DNA of 64,000 nt, taken from NCBI GenBank assembly GCA_963970005.1, contig CAXAMN010022851.1, positions 334,917-398,916 of the forward strand, in the 5' to 3' direction. The translations under genes and the position numbers were made by a program. Position 1 is the stretch's first letter; each line of letters opens with the position of its first letter. Shown in pieces: positions 33,901-43,198 of this stretch. The DNA is from Durusdinium trenchii (taxonomy: Eukaryota; Sar; Dinophyceae; Suessiales; Symbiodiniaceae). The notes under the pieces were generated by a model. It was given only the letters and a program-made list of their open reading frames with translations. It did not search any database and was not told the DNA's origin.

Positions 33901-34056
33901 CCAGCTTCCTTTTCATCTGGAGACAGAAGACAGTATCGCATGGGAGCAACTCTTCATGAGGCTAACTTGAGGAGGAAGGAGAGACAAAAGCAGAATAGGA
34001 AGAAAGGAAGGCCGCCAACCTCTGGTCAAGCAGCTTCATCGTCTGCAGCGGCATAA
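30748..34056 (+). CDS. ORF3: protein with EEP-fold nuclease domain, continues ORF2 in the -1 frame
   Basis: The open frame begins at 30748 with a GTG; its first ATG is 30898. It overlaps ORF2 by 244 nt. The N-terminal third is helical and unrecognised. A highly acidic low-complexity region (nt 31440-32330) and a Lys/Glu coiled-coil-like stretch (32640-32710) follow. The C-terminal third has endonuclease/exonuclease/phosphatase motifs in order: LSWNYGN (nt 32842), VILQEAH (Glu at 33025), CNYHVDTH (Asn 33340, His 33346), ISGDANS (Asp 33451, Asn 33457) and DEDSHGPMF (His 33874). These correspond to the Asn, Glu, N-x-H, GDxN and terminal (S)DH motifs of APE1/DNase I-like enzymes. The family includes AP endonucleases, LINE endonucleases, CCR4-type deadenylases and TDP2; the substrate cannot be told. 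The end is basic (RRKERQKQNRKKGRPP). Copia elements already have an integrase, so the nuclease is extra. Confidence 0.82.
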   Translation: MQRSQLLGWNFGIPEPQWDNFGNTVEEAFNNPLFAKLHYRFKQEEEIGRVMHLVSELVCDFFIKVLPKWVLDHSILWEEFMILDPHTKLPVYKTSEAALQAERNPEKYHTHFAMNFKKFRFSARIVWYLIDRDRNHLESFLHNSNSRFVQHACYQLREYVQARVAVSDPLYEMIKKEEFERQYNSKFLEAISCSRVVVEPVSSGTYEPSSKLNLKVLQDILKGIFKIQKDEELAKERDEEEEQAAQNISYLLADDMELDFDDDDVPVWRSIVDKYRGGDQVLQGEAVKITHLFRDQKDNEKATEAFSSERTDFYETSGPLPRTEGENLVEDLLTKDVAEQAFEAGEEVPPYTRVSTIAGEVYTGSMTLLEDENMEEEVPEEDPAVEPEKEQEIFDEDAGIFPSEEPKMEVDQEEAKEESTPHFLSREIGEDSTASHLPSGEMDANLDDTSGQRKSKRSRLNKIPDPHFHEEVQDDATMEEKKEAVEKIKEVREDDGEKKLEAEIQESFPSEVVVEKDTTKADDTYELHTSPLKLLGEITGDPGIGFYQLCFRETHARLLNHVCFRKGEISHPHYQSRINENDFVRSIRNICPVPPPDCYEHEPEHDLKRFFINDDRIIYLDGRYQVDPKALERAEHAREELEETKKELKNELEEYGPKGPSWDFVTFYEELCRRFLKGRIEEPYGTNLLASSESLTFLSWNYGNMVRGQKYTTPRFLQGLDSAMRPRKQSAMSLQNEQFENNLFFNMLFFLRAHVVILQEAHLLVPAKEFIEQKNWTVCFNDWENLAVMARLAPGGYVKIIAGHDQELGHCEQRDVTWAIYEICFGETRPRQDFKDADFEFDDYGPEDKRVPLTRANMHTIRVCNYHVDTHRAVDAHLLTGEQTALMLYECFVYEVDIISGDANSLAYRMSGYKRQPMANYYYSTMQHWIRKFSEARVKADLGIKAPIPRTFYSSTSQVLKKCEVYFDKLWEEYSTVEREEYQGSQLGDTCLSTIVEWGHSMSEEEYENSTVSTKEFICNFSENFAMIDTEVMCSRPTDEDSHGPMFISLRPASFSSGDRRQYRMGATLHEANLRRKERQKQNRKKGRPPTSGQAASSSAAA

Positions 34057-34968
34057 TTCCTGAGCGAAGGCTGAAATTTAAATGATGGCTAGGAAGTGAA
34101 GATACTTCTGGTTACAGTTGATACTTTGCTTCCAAGCTTGACTTTAAGTTGCCAGGCTGAAGTTTTAATGAACTCTGGTTTGCAACCAGGAGAAACTTTT
34201 TATCAAAGAAGATACTCCTGCATTCCAGGTTTATACGCTTTAGCATGTAGATAGGTATGGACAGTTTTGCATAACTGATGATATCTATCACAGTCGCTTT
34301 TCTGAGATGACCTCTAATGGACAACCAGTCATGGTTGATGATTAAGTCATTTCATGATTGCAATTGTAGTGCAAGATTTTTTGTACATACATTTGCCGGT
34401 ATCTCCTTCTTGTGTTTTTGATGTGAATGTGGAAGAGAGTCCTTTTGATGCAGTTTATTTTGTCTGTGAATGAAAGCGGTCGAGACCACGTCACGAGAAG
34501 ATTATTCCTCGGACCGTACGCTCCTTGCATTTTGCAAGGCATCTTAATTCATTGCATTGTGCGGTCTTGAATTTTTAGTTCTTTGTTACGCGAGTGTCGT
34601 TTGATTCTTTTATAGGTCTCTGTAGAGAAAAAGCCGCTTTCCCTTTTAGTTTGATTTAGCTCAGGCCATAAAGAGCTAGTGAGCGCCGGTACATGGTATC
34701 TCCGCCTGCGAAAAGTACAGTCTCCAGCCGAGGTACATTATCGATTTGATCTTGTACTTGAGGTGAGTCAGCTATTGCTCCCTCACTGTATTTAGTAGCT
34801 ATGAGATTATCTTCTCCAAAGTGTGAAACACACTGGATTAGATAAGTACATGGCACCGTAGTTTTCTTTTAAGTTGTCAGAGCTAGCTGGACTGTTTTAG
34901 CCTTGCAGTAGAAAAAGAGTATGCGACATACGCAATCAGCTAGAAGTGGACATGAATCTTGTGCCTGC
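34057..34968 (+). other. 3' untranslated part of the retrotransposon with possible polypurine tract
   Basis: There is no credible ORF in 0.9 kb. AGTAGAAAAAGAG (about 34907-34919) is the best polypurine tract and is followed by TATGCGACATACGC. If it is the plus-strand primer, the right LTR would start at about 34922 (228 bp) and the left copy would have its first 47 bp hidden in the gap. CCTGCGAAAAGTACAG at 34706 resembles the LTR start CCTGCTGAAAAGTAGAG and may be a decayed partial copy. Confidence 0.5.
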
Positions 34969-35149
34969 TGAAAAGTAGAGCCTACCTGTACAGGGTTCCA
35001 CTCCAACAGCTGATATAGTGTGTCCATGCTTGACTGCTTCAAGGCTCAAGAGAGGGTCAATGGACCTAAAGAGCAAGAGGATAAGACTCTGCGCATAAAA
35101 GACACTAGCGGTCTGCACCTCTACCGTGTACGCCCTAGTCACTCTTTCA
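34969..35149 (+). repeat. Right LTR (181 bp)
   Basis: It runs from TGAAAAGTAG to CTTTCA and is identical to 19619-19791 except for GGGTTCCA after TGTACA. It is followed at once by CCCCCCGCCCCC. The start could be about 47 bp further left if the polypurine tract at 34907-34919 is genuine. Confidence 0.9.
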
Positions 35150-36299
35150 CCCCCCGCCCCCTTGGAATTGATTTTTCAATACAGACCCCCCCCCCCCCCC
35201 CTCCCCCCCTCTAAAATCAATTCTCTCCTGGAGATCGTCTTCGTGAGCCTCTCATGATTTCAGGATAGTTGAAACCCTCTTGAACATTCGGAAAGAGTGA
35301 ATATGAAATTCTAATCACGAAAGGTGTTCTGTGAAGCGCGTCAATTCTCTCCTGGGGAGCGTCTTCGTGAGCCTCTTATGGTTTCAGGATAGTTCAAATC
35401 CTATGATGTTCCGATTCAATGCTCACCGATGATCTGAGCCATGGGGCAAGTTTGTTTTCCTAAGAATCTTTTTGAACATTTCGAGAGCACATGTTTGAAC
35501 ATTTAAAGTGCATATGAACATATATGTACGAAAGGTCGCCTCCGAGGGGATAAATCACCATGTCGAACATTGCATTTTTGTTCCTGCCTCTCGCGTTCTC
35601 TTCTCTTCCCGCTGTCCTACCTTTCGTGTCTCCCTCCTCTCAAGTGACTCAAATGATTTCAAACGACGGCTTGTGTTTATGATTGTGGCCCTCCCCCCCG
35701 GCCACTTCCTCGATGCACACTGGTTGCACGGGTCAATAGTCAATATACCTGGTTACCTGTTTTATGCTTTATGGATAGGTCGAACACTTCTGCTCGGCGG
35801 GGCACGTGTTTCAGAGTTAAGAGGCTGAGTGAGTGTTTGATGCCCGAAATTGCGCATCCAATGTCCAAGAGGCGCGTTTCCCAACTTCTAGTAGCTAGAA
35901 ACTATTTGGTTGGAGGCCATCGCAAGTAGGTTGGAGGCCAATTCCTTAAATAATAATGTTCTTCTTGCAAGAAGACCGCCACGCTATGGGCATCGAGAGC
36001 CCAACGTTATGTGGGGCCTATCAATGACTTTGTCAGTCTTGTTCCTAGGTGTTTGTAAACCCTTTTTGTCAAAGACTCGAATTCGGCTCCCAAGCCTAGA
36101 CAACAACCAAGAAGAGGGACATCAGCAATTGGTTGGGCTTGTTTGGCTTTGTTCCACCACAGAACACTCCTCGGGTTTTGATTCTTGATTAAGGCAGACA
36201 GTTAGGATCCAAAAGATTCGGACACGTCCAACCAATTCCCACAGCGCTCCTGTACTTATTCAGAGTCTGGTGATGGGATGAACTGTTGCAAGACCCAGG
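35150..36299. other. Repeat-rich flank of the element
   Basis: C-tracts occur at 35150-35161 and 35187-35214. A unit starting TCAATTCTCTCCTGG is present at about 35218-35282 and again at 35340-35402. CGAAAGGT ... AGGGGATA occurs at 35529-35552 and resembles 19394-19416 left of the element; ATCACGAAAGGT also occurs at 35314. The element therefore lies in a locally repeated host sequence. No gene was recognised. Confidence 0.55.
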
Positions 36300-36405
36300 T
36301 CTGGCAGCAAGCCTTGAAGAAGCTCGAGCCAAGGAGGATGGGAATCTCATGTGCGAGGCCTCAAGGGCCTTTGCTCCAAGACGGACCATGACAGCCGTAT
36401 TGTTG
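36300..36405 (+). CDS. Candidate internal exon, unknown protein
   Basis: The acceptor is CAAGACCCAG|G and the donor TATTGTTG|GTGTCA. The frame gives LAASLEEARAKEDGNLMCEA, then SRAFAPRRTMTAVLL, which is helical and charged like a real protein. The complementary strand is also open over this stretch but less convincing. No family was recognised. Confidence 0.35.
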
Positions 36406-38610
36406 GTGTCATGTCCGCCTTGACCTCAACTAAAAGGTGCAGAGTGGCGTCCCTCAACTTCAATTTCGTTTGATAGATACTTGCCCTGGAACCCCCAGTC
36501 CGCTGTAAGACACCCGATGGGCAAGTGGACAACGGGATGCCCCATTGAAATCCATTGTGAATAGATAGATGTTTTTCGGAACCTCCCGCCGCTACCAAGG
36601 ACCAAGAACCCAACACCACCCATACCATACCGCTCCGTCTCCTACGTGTTCGCAGGTGTTGGGCAACTGCGTCGACGCATTGAAGGTTGCCACACGGGTG
36701 CCCACGAGGAGGGAAGAGATGTGAAGCGGAAAATCCCACTGTGAAACCTTCGATTCTTGGGTAGCAATTGCCATGCCACAAATTAGTCTGGGCTTTCTTG
36801 GATTTGGGGTGTCCTCAGGCTGGACGACCTTCCACGTTTTCTCTACTTTGGCCGGGCATCCCGCCAAAAGAACTTTCTCAAAAAAACGATCTCATGGGAG
36901 GTGTTACTCTTTGCGCTATATTATCTTATTCCAAAGGGATTACGCACCGGCCCACTCCATACAGAAGACATTGCGACCTTATACTACATATATGGTCAGC
37001 GGCCCGGTGAGCTACATGGAAAGCAGGTTTTGCTCGTGACTTTGAGGTCCTGGGATGTGTCTTTGAGACTGGTGAGCAAATTCATGCCGGGGGGGGGTCA
37101 TTTTGGAAATGGATCGGGTCACGCTTTTGGGGGATCTACTACCTTGGACGTTGAGAACATGATGGAGAATGGATATATCCAATGGCTGCTACCTCATGCT
37201 GTCCGTAGTGACTTCAAGATATCTCAATGCATGCTTGAACGGACAGATATATTCAGATACACACACATACATATATGTAGATACAGATTAGTTAACACAT
37301 AATTGGATATATTACATTATACGAACCAACAACAAGCTGCGGCCTGATGTTGGTTTGCAGGACACCTTCAGAGCTGAAGCTGCTGCATCTACTTTGGCGC
37401 TCTTTGAACTCACTGGAGCTGTCGGTGCCTAGGTGAGAACACCACCCCACTCGTGACTCGAGCGATGGGACCACCAGCTTGTGATGTCACAAGCTGACCA
37501 CCTGCAGTCATTGAGACGCAAGCTGACCATCATGTGAGGTGAAATAGAGATTTCAAAGGGTCCAGGATGCAGCTTAGGAGCCTGAGCATGCCGCGGATGA
37601 CCTGACTTGTGACTACTGTCAGGGAGTATTCCATGAACCCATCATATCATGATTCCAATTGTTGACTTATGGCAGCAGCGATCGCCCTCCCAATCACGAA
37701 CATCGAAGTGGAAGATTGTCCCTGAAAAATAGATGTCTTACCAACAGGGCGAACTCCGCTTCCATCTTAGCGAGTCGGAGGTGAATTTCACATACAAACA
37801 ATTGGATTCAAACAATTGGAACTGTTACAGTAATTCAAAGTTTATCAATTGTTTGTGTTCCCCCGTTTTTTCACATCCAAACACTTGGAACAAATCCCCT
37901 TTTCGATGCCTCCGCCAGGGAAATCCCCTCCAATGTCGAGGACTCTGTAGGGTGGATCATGAACAGGATTTCTCCATCCATGACGCCAATACACAATGGA
38001 GTAAGCTAGCACCTCAATCTTCTTCTAGCCGATCAAATGCAAGGAACATCATAGGCTCACAGGCTATCAGTGAAATCTAACCCCCCAAGACCCCTACGCA
38101 TGAAGCATTGTTTCCCACCTCAAGCTCGCTGCTTTGGTGCACTCAAGGGCCCCACACTTCTCAGCTTGCGCCCGGCCCTGGACTGCTGTGCTGCGCTCGG
38201 TGCACACTGCGCAGCACGGAGCATTGCCTGGCACCGCGTGGAAGCCTTGCTACGATCGCCATCCAAGGGGGCGAGAGGCAAGGCCCCACCGGGCGTTTTG
38301 GGTGGGCCAAGTGCGATACCACTGACCCTGCGTTCAGGTAGTCGGACCCTTGTGTTAGAACTGGCACCAACCGGCCATTGACCAGTTTGTTGGACCCAAC
38401 CGACATGTTCGTCGGATCAGGTCGTCCTAATGAGTCCCCTTTGTAGATTGGAAGTCCGAGAAAATGAACTTCAAATCCAATTTACTCAGCACCTATATTT
38501 ATCATTGTGGATCGATGCAGGCAGATAAAAATGGACTTTTGCCCTTCACAACTACTCCCTCTCCTAGCCTCTCCCACCCAGATCGTGCATGGCGTGCGGA
38601 TCGCGTGAGG
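36406..38610. other. Mostly non-coding, with two weak exon candidates
   Basis: 37361-37432 sits between GGTTTGCAG|GAC and CTAG|GTGAG and reads DTFRAEAAASTLALFELTGA or, one base on, PSELKLLHLLWRSLNSLELS; the frame is undecided. A GC-rich island at about 38100-38340 is open in several plus frames. TA/CA repeats lie at 37256-37280. Nothing else is supported. Confidence 0.35.
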
Positions 38611-38632
38611 AGCACCAAAGCTGTTCCAAAGC

Positions 38633-38694
38633 GCTGGGAGGCCAAGTGCAACGTGGAGGGCTGTGCGAGCCAAGCACGTGGCCGGGTGAAGGAC
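38633..38694 (+). CDS. Exon with CNVEGC half-module (WRKY19-type zinc-finger-like)
   Basis: After GCTGGGAG|G the frame reads AKCNVEGCASQARGRVKDRS and then meets GATTGA. If GA is the donor (CGCTCA|GATTGA), the next exon at 39065 (TAAGAG|GACTTGG) continues in phase 0 with DLDLYGPAGPRC. This gives the spacing C-x4-C ... D-x-x-GP-x-G-x-RC-x2-HG seen in dinoflagellate and plant proteins with WRKY19-like Cys/His fingers. Such repeats bind zinc; the partner is unknown. Confidence 0.4.
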
Positions 38695-39064
38695 CGCTCA
38701 GATTGACTCACCACTCTAGAGAAAGGAGGTGCCCCTTTTCCATCGGTAGCAACCTCTAGCAAACCGAACCCTTCTGAAGAAAACATTAAGAGCGTTCAAT
38801 AATCAATAATCCTATATTTGCACATGATTCACATAAGTTTAGCCATCTTGAAGCTTCAATGTTTGAGTCTTGACCATGGAGCCCATGCAATCAGAAAAGT
38901 CGAACACCTGTCAGACGTGAAAAGCAAGGGAAACATCTAATCTATCATCTAGTCCAAAGCATCTGTTCTCTTCTCATCATCACCGAGTTTCGCATCGTTC
39001 TTGCCATGGAACGGGCGGGCCCCTAGGGGGTCGGTGGGTTCCGAACTCGACCGACCCACCCTTA

Positions 39065-39212
39065 AGAGGACTTGGATCTCTACGGCCCGGCCGGTCCCCG
39101 TTGTTGCCTTCACGGCGCCCGGCGTTGCAACGTCTTCGGCTGCAGCGGCTTCGCGCGCGCGGCAGCGGCGCGCGCGGACCGCTGGGGACCTGCTGGGAGG
39201 CGTGGTGGGGTG
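39065..39212 (+). CDS. Exon with one and a half GPxGxRCxxHG-CNVxGC modules
   Basis: The GC-rich exon reads LYGPAGPRCCLHGARRCNVF and then GCSGFARAAAARADRWGPAG. The donor is GGAGGC|GTGGTG, or GGAG|GC. Its Cys/His pattern repeats the preceding and following exons at 38633 and 41048, so I place them in one plus-strand gene. The GCG/CGC-rich middle makes long open frames in the other readings. Confidence 0.45.
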
Positions 39213-39475
39213 CCGGCTGGGATCCAGTGGGAAACCAACGTTATCAAAAAAGAACCGTTTTCTTTTTTGGGGTGGGGGGAGTTGGGGGGAGTGCCCAGAG
39301 TTCTGGAATTGTTCATATAGTCATAATCTACATATATAGAGGTGCCGAAAGACGATGAGTTGTGGTGCAGGCTTTTGGGGATGGATCAAGAGAATTCATG
39401 AGAGCCAAAACTGCAGTAAGTAAAGGTGCCATGGCGTGGGGAGGAGCAACAGCAGATGTTTTGCCGGGTGGGGTA

Positions 39476-39491
39476 GTGTGTGTGTGTGTGT
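39476..39491. repeat. (TG)n microsatellite
   Basis: A simple TG dinucleotide run. A second TG run lies at about 39897-39909, and a CA run at about 39977-39989. Confidence 0.9.
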
Positions 39492-40300
39492 CAACCCCTG
39501 GGCCAAGGGTTCACCACCACTGACTTTTCCACTTTTCCACTTTCGCCCAATTTTCCACCATGACAGAAGCAGGGGGGCAGAGAGGACTTGCAAGGCTCTG
39601 CCCAACGAAGCTCTTTGCAAGATCCTAGGAAGCGGAAGCTGATCACTTCCGTGTACCTGCTCGTTCTTTCACAAGCTGTTACTCCACTTTTCCACTTTTT
39701 GATTCATGGTCCTTCATGCTACTTCCCCCCCAAACACAGGTCCCCACCGCACGTTTCAGCCGTGTGAGAGTTGCCGTCAGCCGTCCGAGGGAAACTTTTT
39801 TTCAACAATTCAACTGATCTGACTCTTCCACCTTACGGTTCCATCGCCATTCTTCCCATCGTGGCAATTGAGTCTAACTGAAAACCAATGTCGAAGTGTG
39901 TGTGTGTGTTGCTCATGCAATATCATTCAATCTGTGTGTCATTGACGGGCAGGGAGATGTTTCTGCACTGCTTGTTGGCACACACACACAACTGTCGTGA
40001 TGATTGATTGGAATGCAAGCACTGTTTGCATGTCGTTTTTGCAATAGTCCTTGTGAGGCAGAGAGTAAGCAGTCCTCGTGAGGCACCTCTTCTCAAAAAG
40101 ACACGGGCCCCCCTTTCCTCCAAGTGTTGCGAAGGAGTGCCAGCTGATCACGTGCTTTGTCATATTGTCCAATTTTCTTCGGGTAAGAATGCAATTGGTT
40201 CAGGCAACAACGGCTTATCCACCAAAAAGGTGGCATAGCCCCACAAAGCGGTGGATGCATATGGTATATTGTTTGCAGTACTGTTTGCATGCGTTCACAG

Positions 40301-40351
40301 CCCCGGCCCGCGCTGGAGGCGCTGTCCGAAGCATTGCACTTCTTGGACCAG
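40301..40351 (+). CDS. Candidate 51-nt internal exon
   Basis: It lies between GCGTTCACAG and GGACCAG|GTGCTG and reads PRPALEALSEALHFLDQ in phase 0, a good amphipathic helix. No family was recognised. The plus strand agrees with the neighbouring Cys/His exons, but membership of the same gene is unproven. Confidence 0.3.
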
Positions 40352-40544
40352 GTGCTGAACTCTTGTGAGGCATTTTCTGGGAGGTTCTTTTCGATTTTTG
40401 TCTTTAATCATGTTCAAGACCTTGCTTTGTGGATCCTCCTAGAATGAAACACTATAAATGTCGATCCTGTTCCCTGATCAAACATCTTGGGAGTTAGATT
40501 TTTATAGTCCCAAACTGGAGGGCCATCATAAGACGAAGGTTTTG

Positions 40545-40960
40545 GAGCAGAGGGTCCGCACAATTTATAAAAGGCCTGTTCCTTGAGAAGTGGATCACAT
40601 TTCAGAGGGTCAATACATTCCGTAAAACATCAATTTCTGAAGCAGACACCAGCGATGGATTGCCTATTTTGGTTCAACACATTTTATACACAGCACAGGC
40701 TTTCACCCTGTCGATGTGCAAAACATATGAACCTTTTTGTCAGGCTGCTGTTTTGTTTGTGAGGGCCGCTGAGAGGGTCTGGGAGAGGGTCAATGCATAA
40801 TTCCTTAGTGATTGAGTGTTTTCGCAGAGGGTCAACACATTCTATAAGCAGCGGGCTCCGCCATGCTGAAGTTGGCGTGTAGCGTCTTGACATTCTATAA
40901 ATCCAGCGGTTTAACATTTTATAGTGAACTTTAGGTGGTTGTGCATTTTATAGCGCCTAT
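40545..40960. repeat. Cluster of GAGGGTCAA / CATTYTATA short repeats
   Basis: (C)AGAGGGTC(A/C) followed 5-15 bp later by an ACATTCYRTAA-type block occurs at about 40548, 40603, 40783 and 40826. Isolated CATT(T/C)TATA blocks occur at about 40676, 40891, 40914 and 40943. The spacing is irregular, so this is not a simple tandem array. Confidence 0.55.
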
Positions 40961-41047
40961 TCTTTACGAAATGAACATCCACAGCCAGCTCCGGGGTTTT
41001 TGTGGCATCCTTCCACCGGCAGTGGCCCTCAGCGTTTGCGCACCCAG

Positions 41048-41182
41048 GTGGTGCAACGTCTCGGGCTGCTTGCGCTTTCCCCGTGGCCTGGTGGATGCCA
41101 GCGATGCCCTGGGACCTGCCGGGCACCGCTGCGACCGGCACGGCTGCGGGTGTCGGGTCGCCGGCTGCGACTCGGCACCGCG
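41048..41182 (+). CDS. Exon with complete Cys/His zinc-finger-like module
   Basis: The acceptor is GCGCACCCAG|G and the donor CACCGCG|GTGATC. The frame reads WCNVSGCLRFPRGLVDASDA, then LGPAGHRCDRHGCGCRVAGC. It has C-x4-C, GP-x-G-x-RC-x2-HG and the next C-x4-C, so it shows a full repeat unit with all expected Cys and His. It is the clearest member of the series at 38.6-42.7 kb. Confidence 0.5.
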
Positions 41183-41888
41183 GTGATCCCCAGCGGGGTG
41201 GATCCAATCGGAGGACTTTTGATATCTTAAAAAGTGAATGTTGTTTTTCTTCAACTCTCCAGTAACTATTTGATTATATACTTATCTCGCAGCACTTTCC
41301 CAGCTGATAGCTATATATATTGAAACCTATTTGTGCACTAGATTGATGTAACTGGATGTCCGATGTCCCAGGAACCGTCTGACATTCTCTGGTCGGTCCC
41401 CTCGATCGAAACCAGGGCTTGAGATGGAAAAGATAAGGGTGAATATTTGTGTGTGCATTTTTGAGATGGAGGTGAGAACAGTGAATTTCCCATTGTTTCT
41501 GTTTGGTAGATCATGATTTAGTATATTTAGATGTCTTGATTGCATGTGACATGGAAAGCTATAGAATATTGTCTTGCGAAGATGACCTATACAAACAGCG
41601 TGGAACGGGCATCATGTAACAAAAAACATGGATTCGCAATTTATTTAACCATATATAATCATTAATCCATGATGTCAGCCACTGCCTGGACCAATTTCTC
41701 GAGAACACCTGGATTAATTTGGAAGTTGATCCAGGGTTCCTGCACCGGGGGGGCATCCTTTTCCTTGTCATGAGACATGCAAATCAATCCGGGAGAGTGT
41801 CAACGAACAACTCTTGGTGTCGACTGAGTCTAGTCTAAAGCCGTTGTCAATGCGCAACTTTCGATGGCCATGCGCAACGCCGCACACA

Positions 41889-41970
41889 GGTTCCAACGCC
41901 CCTTGGGGCCATGGTGCGCTGGGCCGAGCCTGTTGGCTTCACGGCGGCACCCGCTGCACGGCGCGGGAGC
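41889..41970 (+). CDS. Candidate exon with RACWLHGGTRC half-module
   Basis: After CGCACACAG|G the frame reads SNAPWGHGALGRACWLHGGT and then RC. The x-C-x2-HG-x3-RC part fits the second half of the module seen at 39065 and 41048. GP is replaced by AL, and no CNVxGC follows directly. The donor may be GC. Weaker than the other members. Confidence 0.3.
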
Positions 41971-42634
41971 ACATGGGTGAAAGCTGCGTTCGTCCGCCCC
42001 GGCGGCGGGTGGCGCAGGGAGATGAACATGGCCAGTTGGTGGCAATGGGATGGGAGTAGTATGGCTGCCCTGAGCTTGGATCTTTCGAGAGGACGAGTGG
42101 GATGGGAATGCAGATGCTACATGATGTTACTGGGAACGGGGTGATTTTCGGGGTTCAACAACGCCGATGGGCCAAGAGCCATGCGGGTTTGTTCGGAAGA
42201 GATGGGCCTTTCGCGTGCTTTGGGGTGATTCCGGCGCACCTGCCTTCCGCCTTCTATTCTATACAATCGCATGGATGGGATTGAGCAATTGCACTCCCAG
42301 TTGGCAAGAAGCCTTGATCGATATATATATATATATATGTATGGGGTCAGAATTTGGGATATTTGGGCACATTGTGAAGGGCAGGAAGTTGAGGTGAGAT
42401 TCCAACTCCTCAATGATCCACTACCGACCCACGAGGATGTGATGTTTTCCAAGAGATGCATTCAACATATGCCTCTTGCGCATTCATGTTGCTTGAAACC
42501 CTTCCCGCTCCAACGCCCTTTTTTAGGTAAGCGCATGACTTTCTTCATTTCTATAAGCAAAGTAGGAGCATGACTTTCTCAAGAGCTCCTGCTCTTTAAA
42601 GTATGACTTTCCTGCTCAGAAGATCTCAGCTCGA

Positions 42635-42705
42635 CGCCTCAGGGCCCCCGGGCGCCCGCTGCGACCTGCACAGTGGGACCACGCGTGGAACCGCGCGGTG
42701 CTTCG
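42635..42705 (+). CDS. Candidate exon with GPPGARCDLH module
   Basis: The acceptor is GACGCCTCAG|G. The frame reads PPGARCDLHSGTTRGTARC. The motif G-P-x-G-x-RC-x2-H again matches the series; Ser replaces Gly after His. The downstream frame (VRSQPETVKPETAKEQ) may be coding or intron. Confidence 0.35.
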
Positions 42706-43198
42706 GTCCGCACCGGGTGCGGTCACAGCCGGAGACGGTGAAGCCGGAGACGGCAAAGGAGCAGTGTATGGCGATCCGTGCCTGGGATTTGGCGGCAGAG
42801 GGTTGATAGGGGGTTGGAAGTTGTTCTTTGGGGGGGGGAGAGGGGGGTGCAGGGTGTTGTTTCCTAGAAATTGGTGGAAGGAACAGGTGTTCCAAATTGT
42901 TCGGATAGGTTTTCTCCTTCTTCTTCGTGCTGCCTGAAGTGTAAATGTTTTTTTGTTTCACGCACGCTTGGAACAGAGAAGGTGGACAAAGTGTCCTCGG
43001 TGAGAAAAAACAATGCACATATTACATTGTTTTTGTCATTCACACTTGATCTTGGGTTCTGAAGCCTCTTGGCCTCTGGTTGAGAGCCGCCATAGACTTA
43101 GAGGAGGATGCTGTTTGCCTCTAAGCATGGAACTGGAGCAGGTTCACTTTGCAATGCAAAGGCGCCTGTTTTTCTCACTGGAAGACCCTGTGCGTTGA

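Larger units (their letters stand above)
19619..35149 (+). mobile_element. Full-length Ty1/copia-type LTR retrotransposon with Tpt1 and EEP nuclease ORFs
   Basis: The element spans two direct LTRs and holds a primer binding site, a 2866-residue Gag-Pol polyprotein and two downstream ORFs. The domain order gag, protease, integrase, reverse transcriptase, RNase H places it in Ty1/copia. At 15.5 kb it is long for that superfamily, because of the extra 5.4 kb of coding sequence after RNase H. The LTRs are identical apart from one 8-bp indel and the polyprotein has no stop or frameshift, so insertion was recent. It sits in a C-rich tract: C runs flank both outer ends, so any target duplication would be a run of C and cannot be measured. 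Element orientation is plus. Confidence 0.93.
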
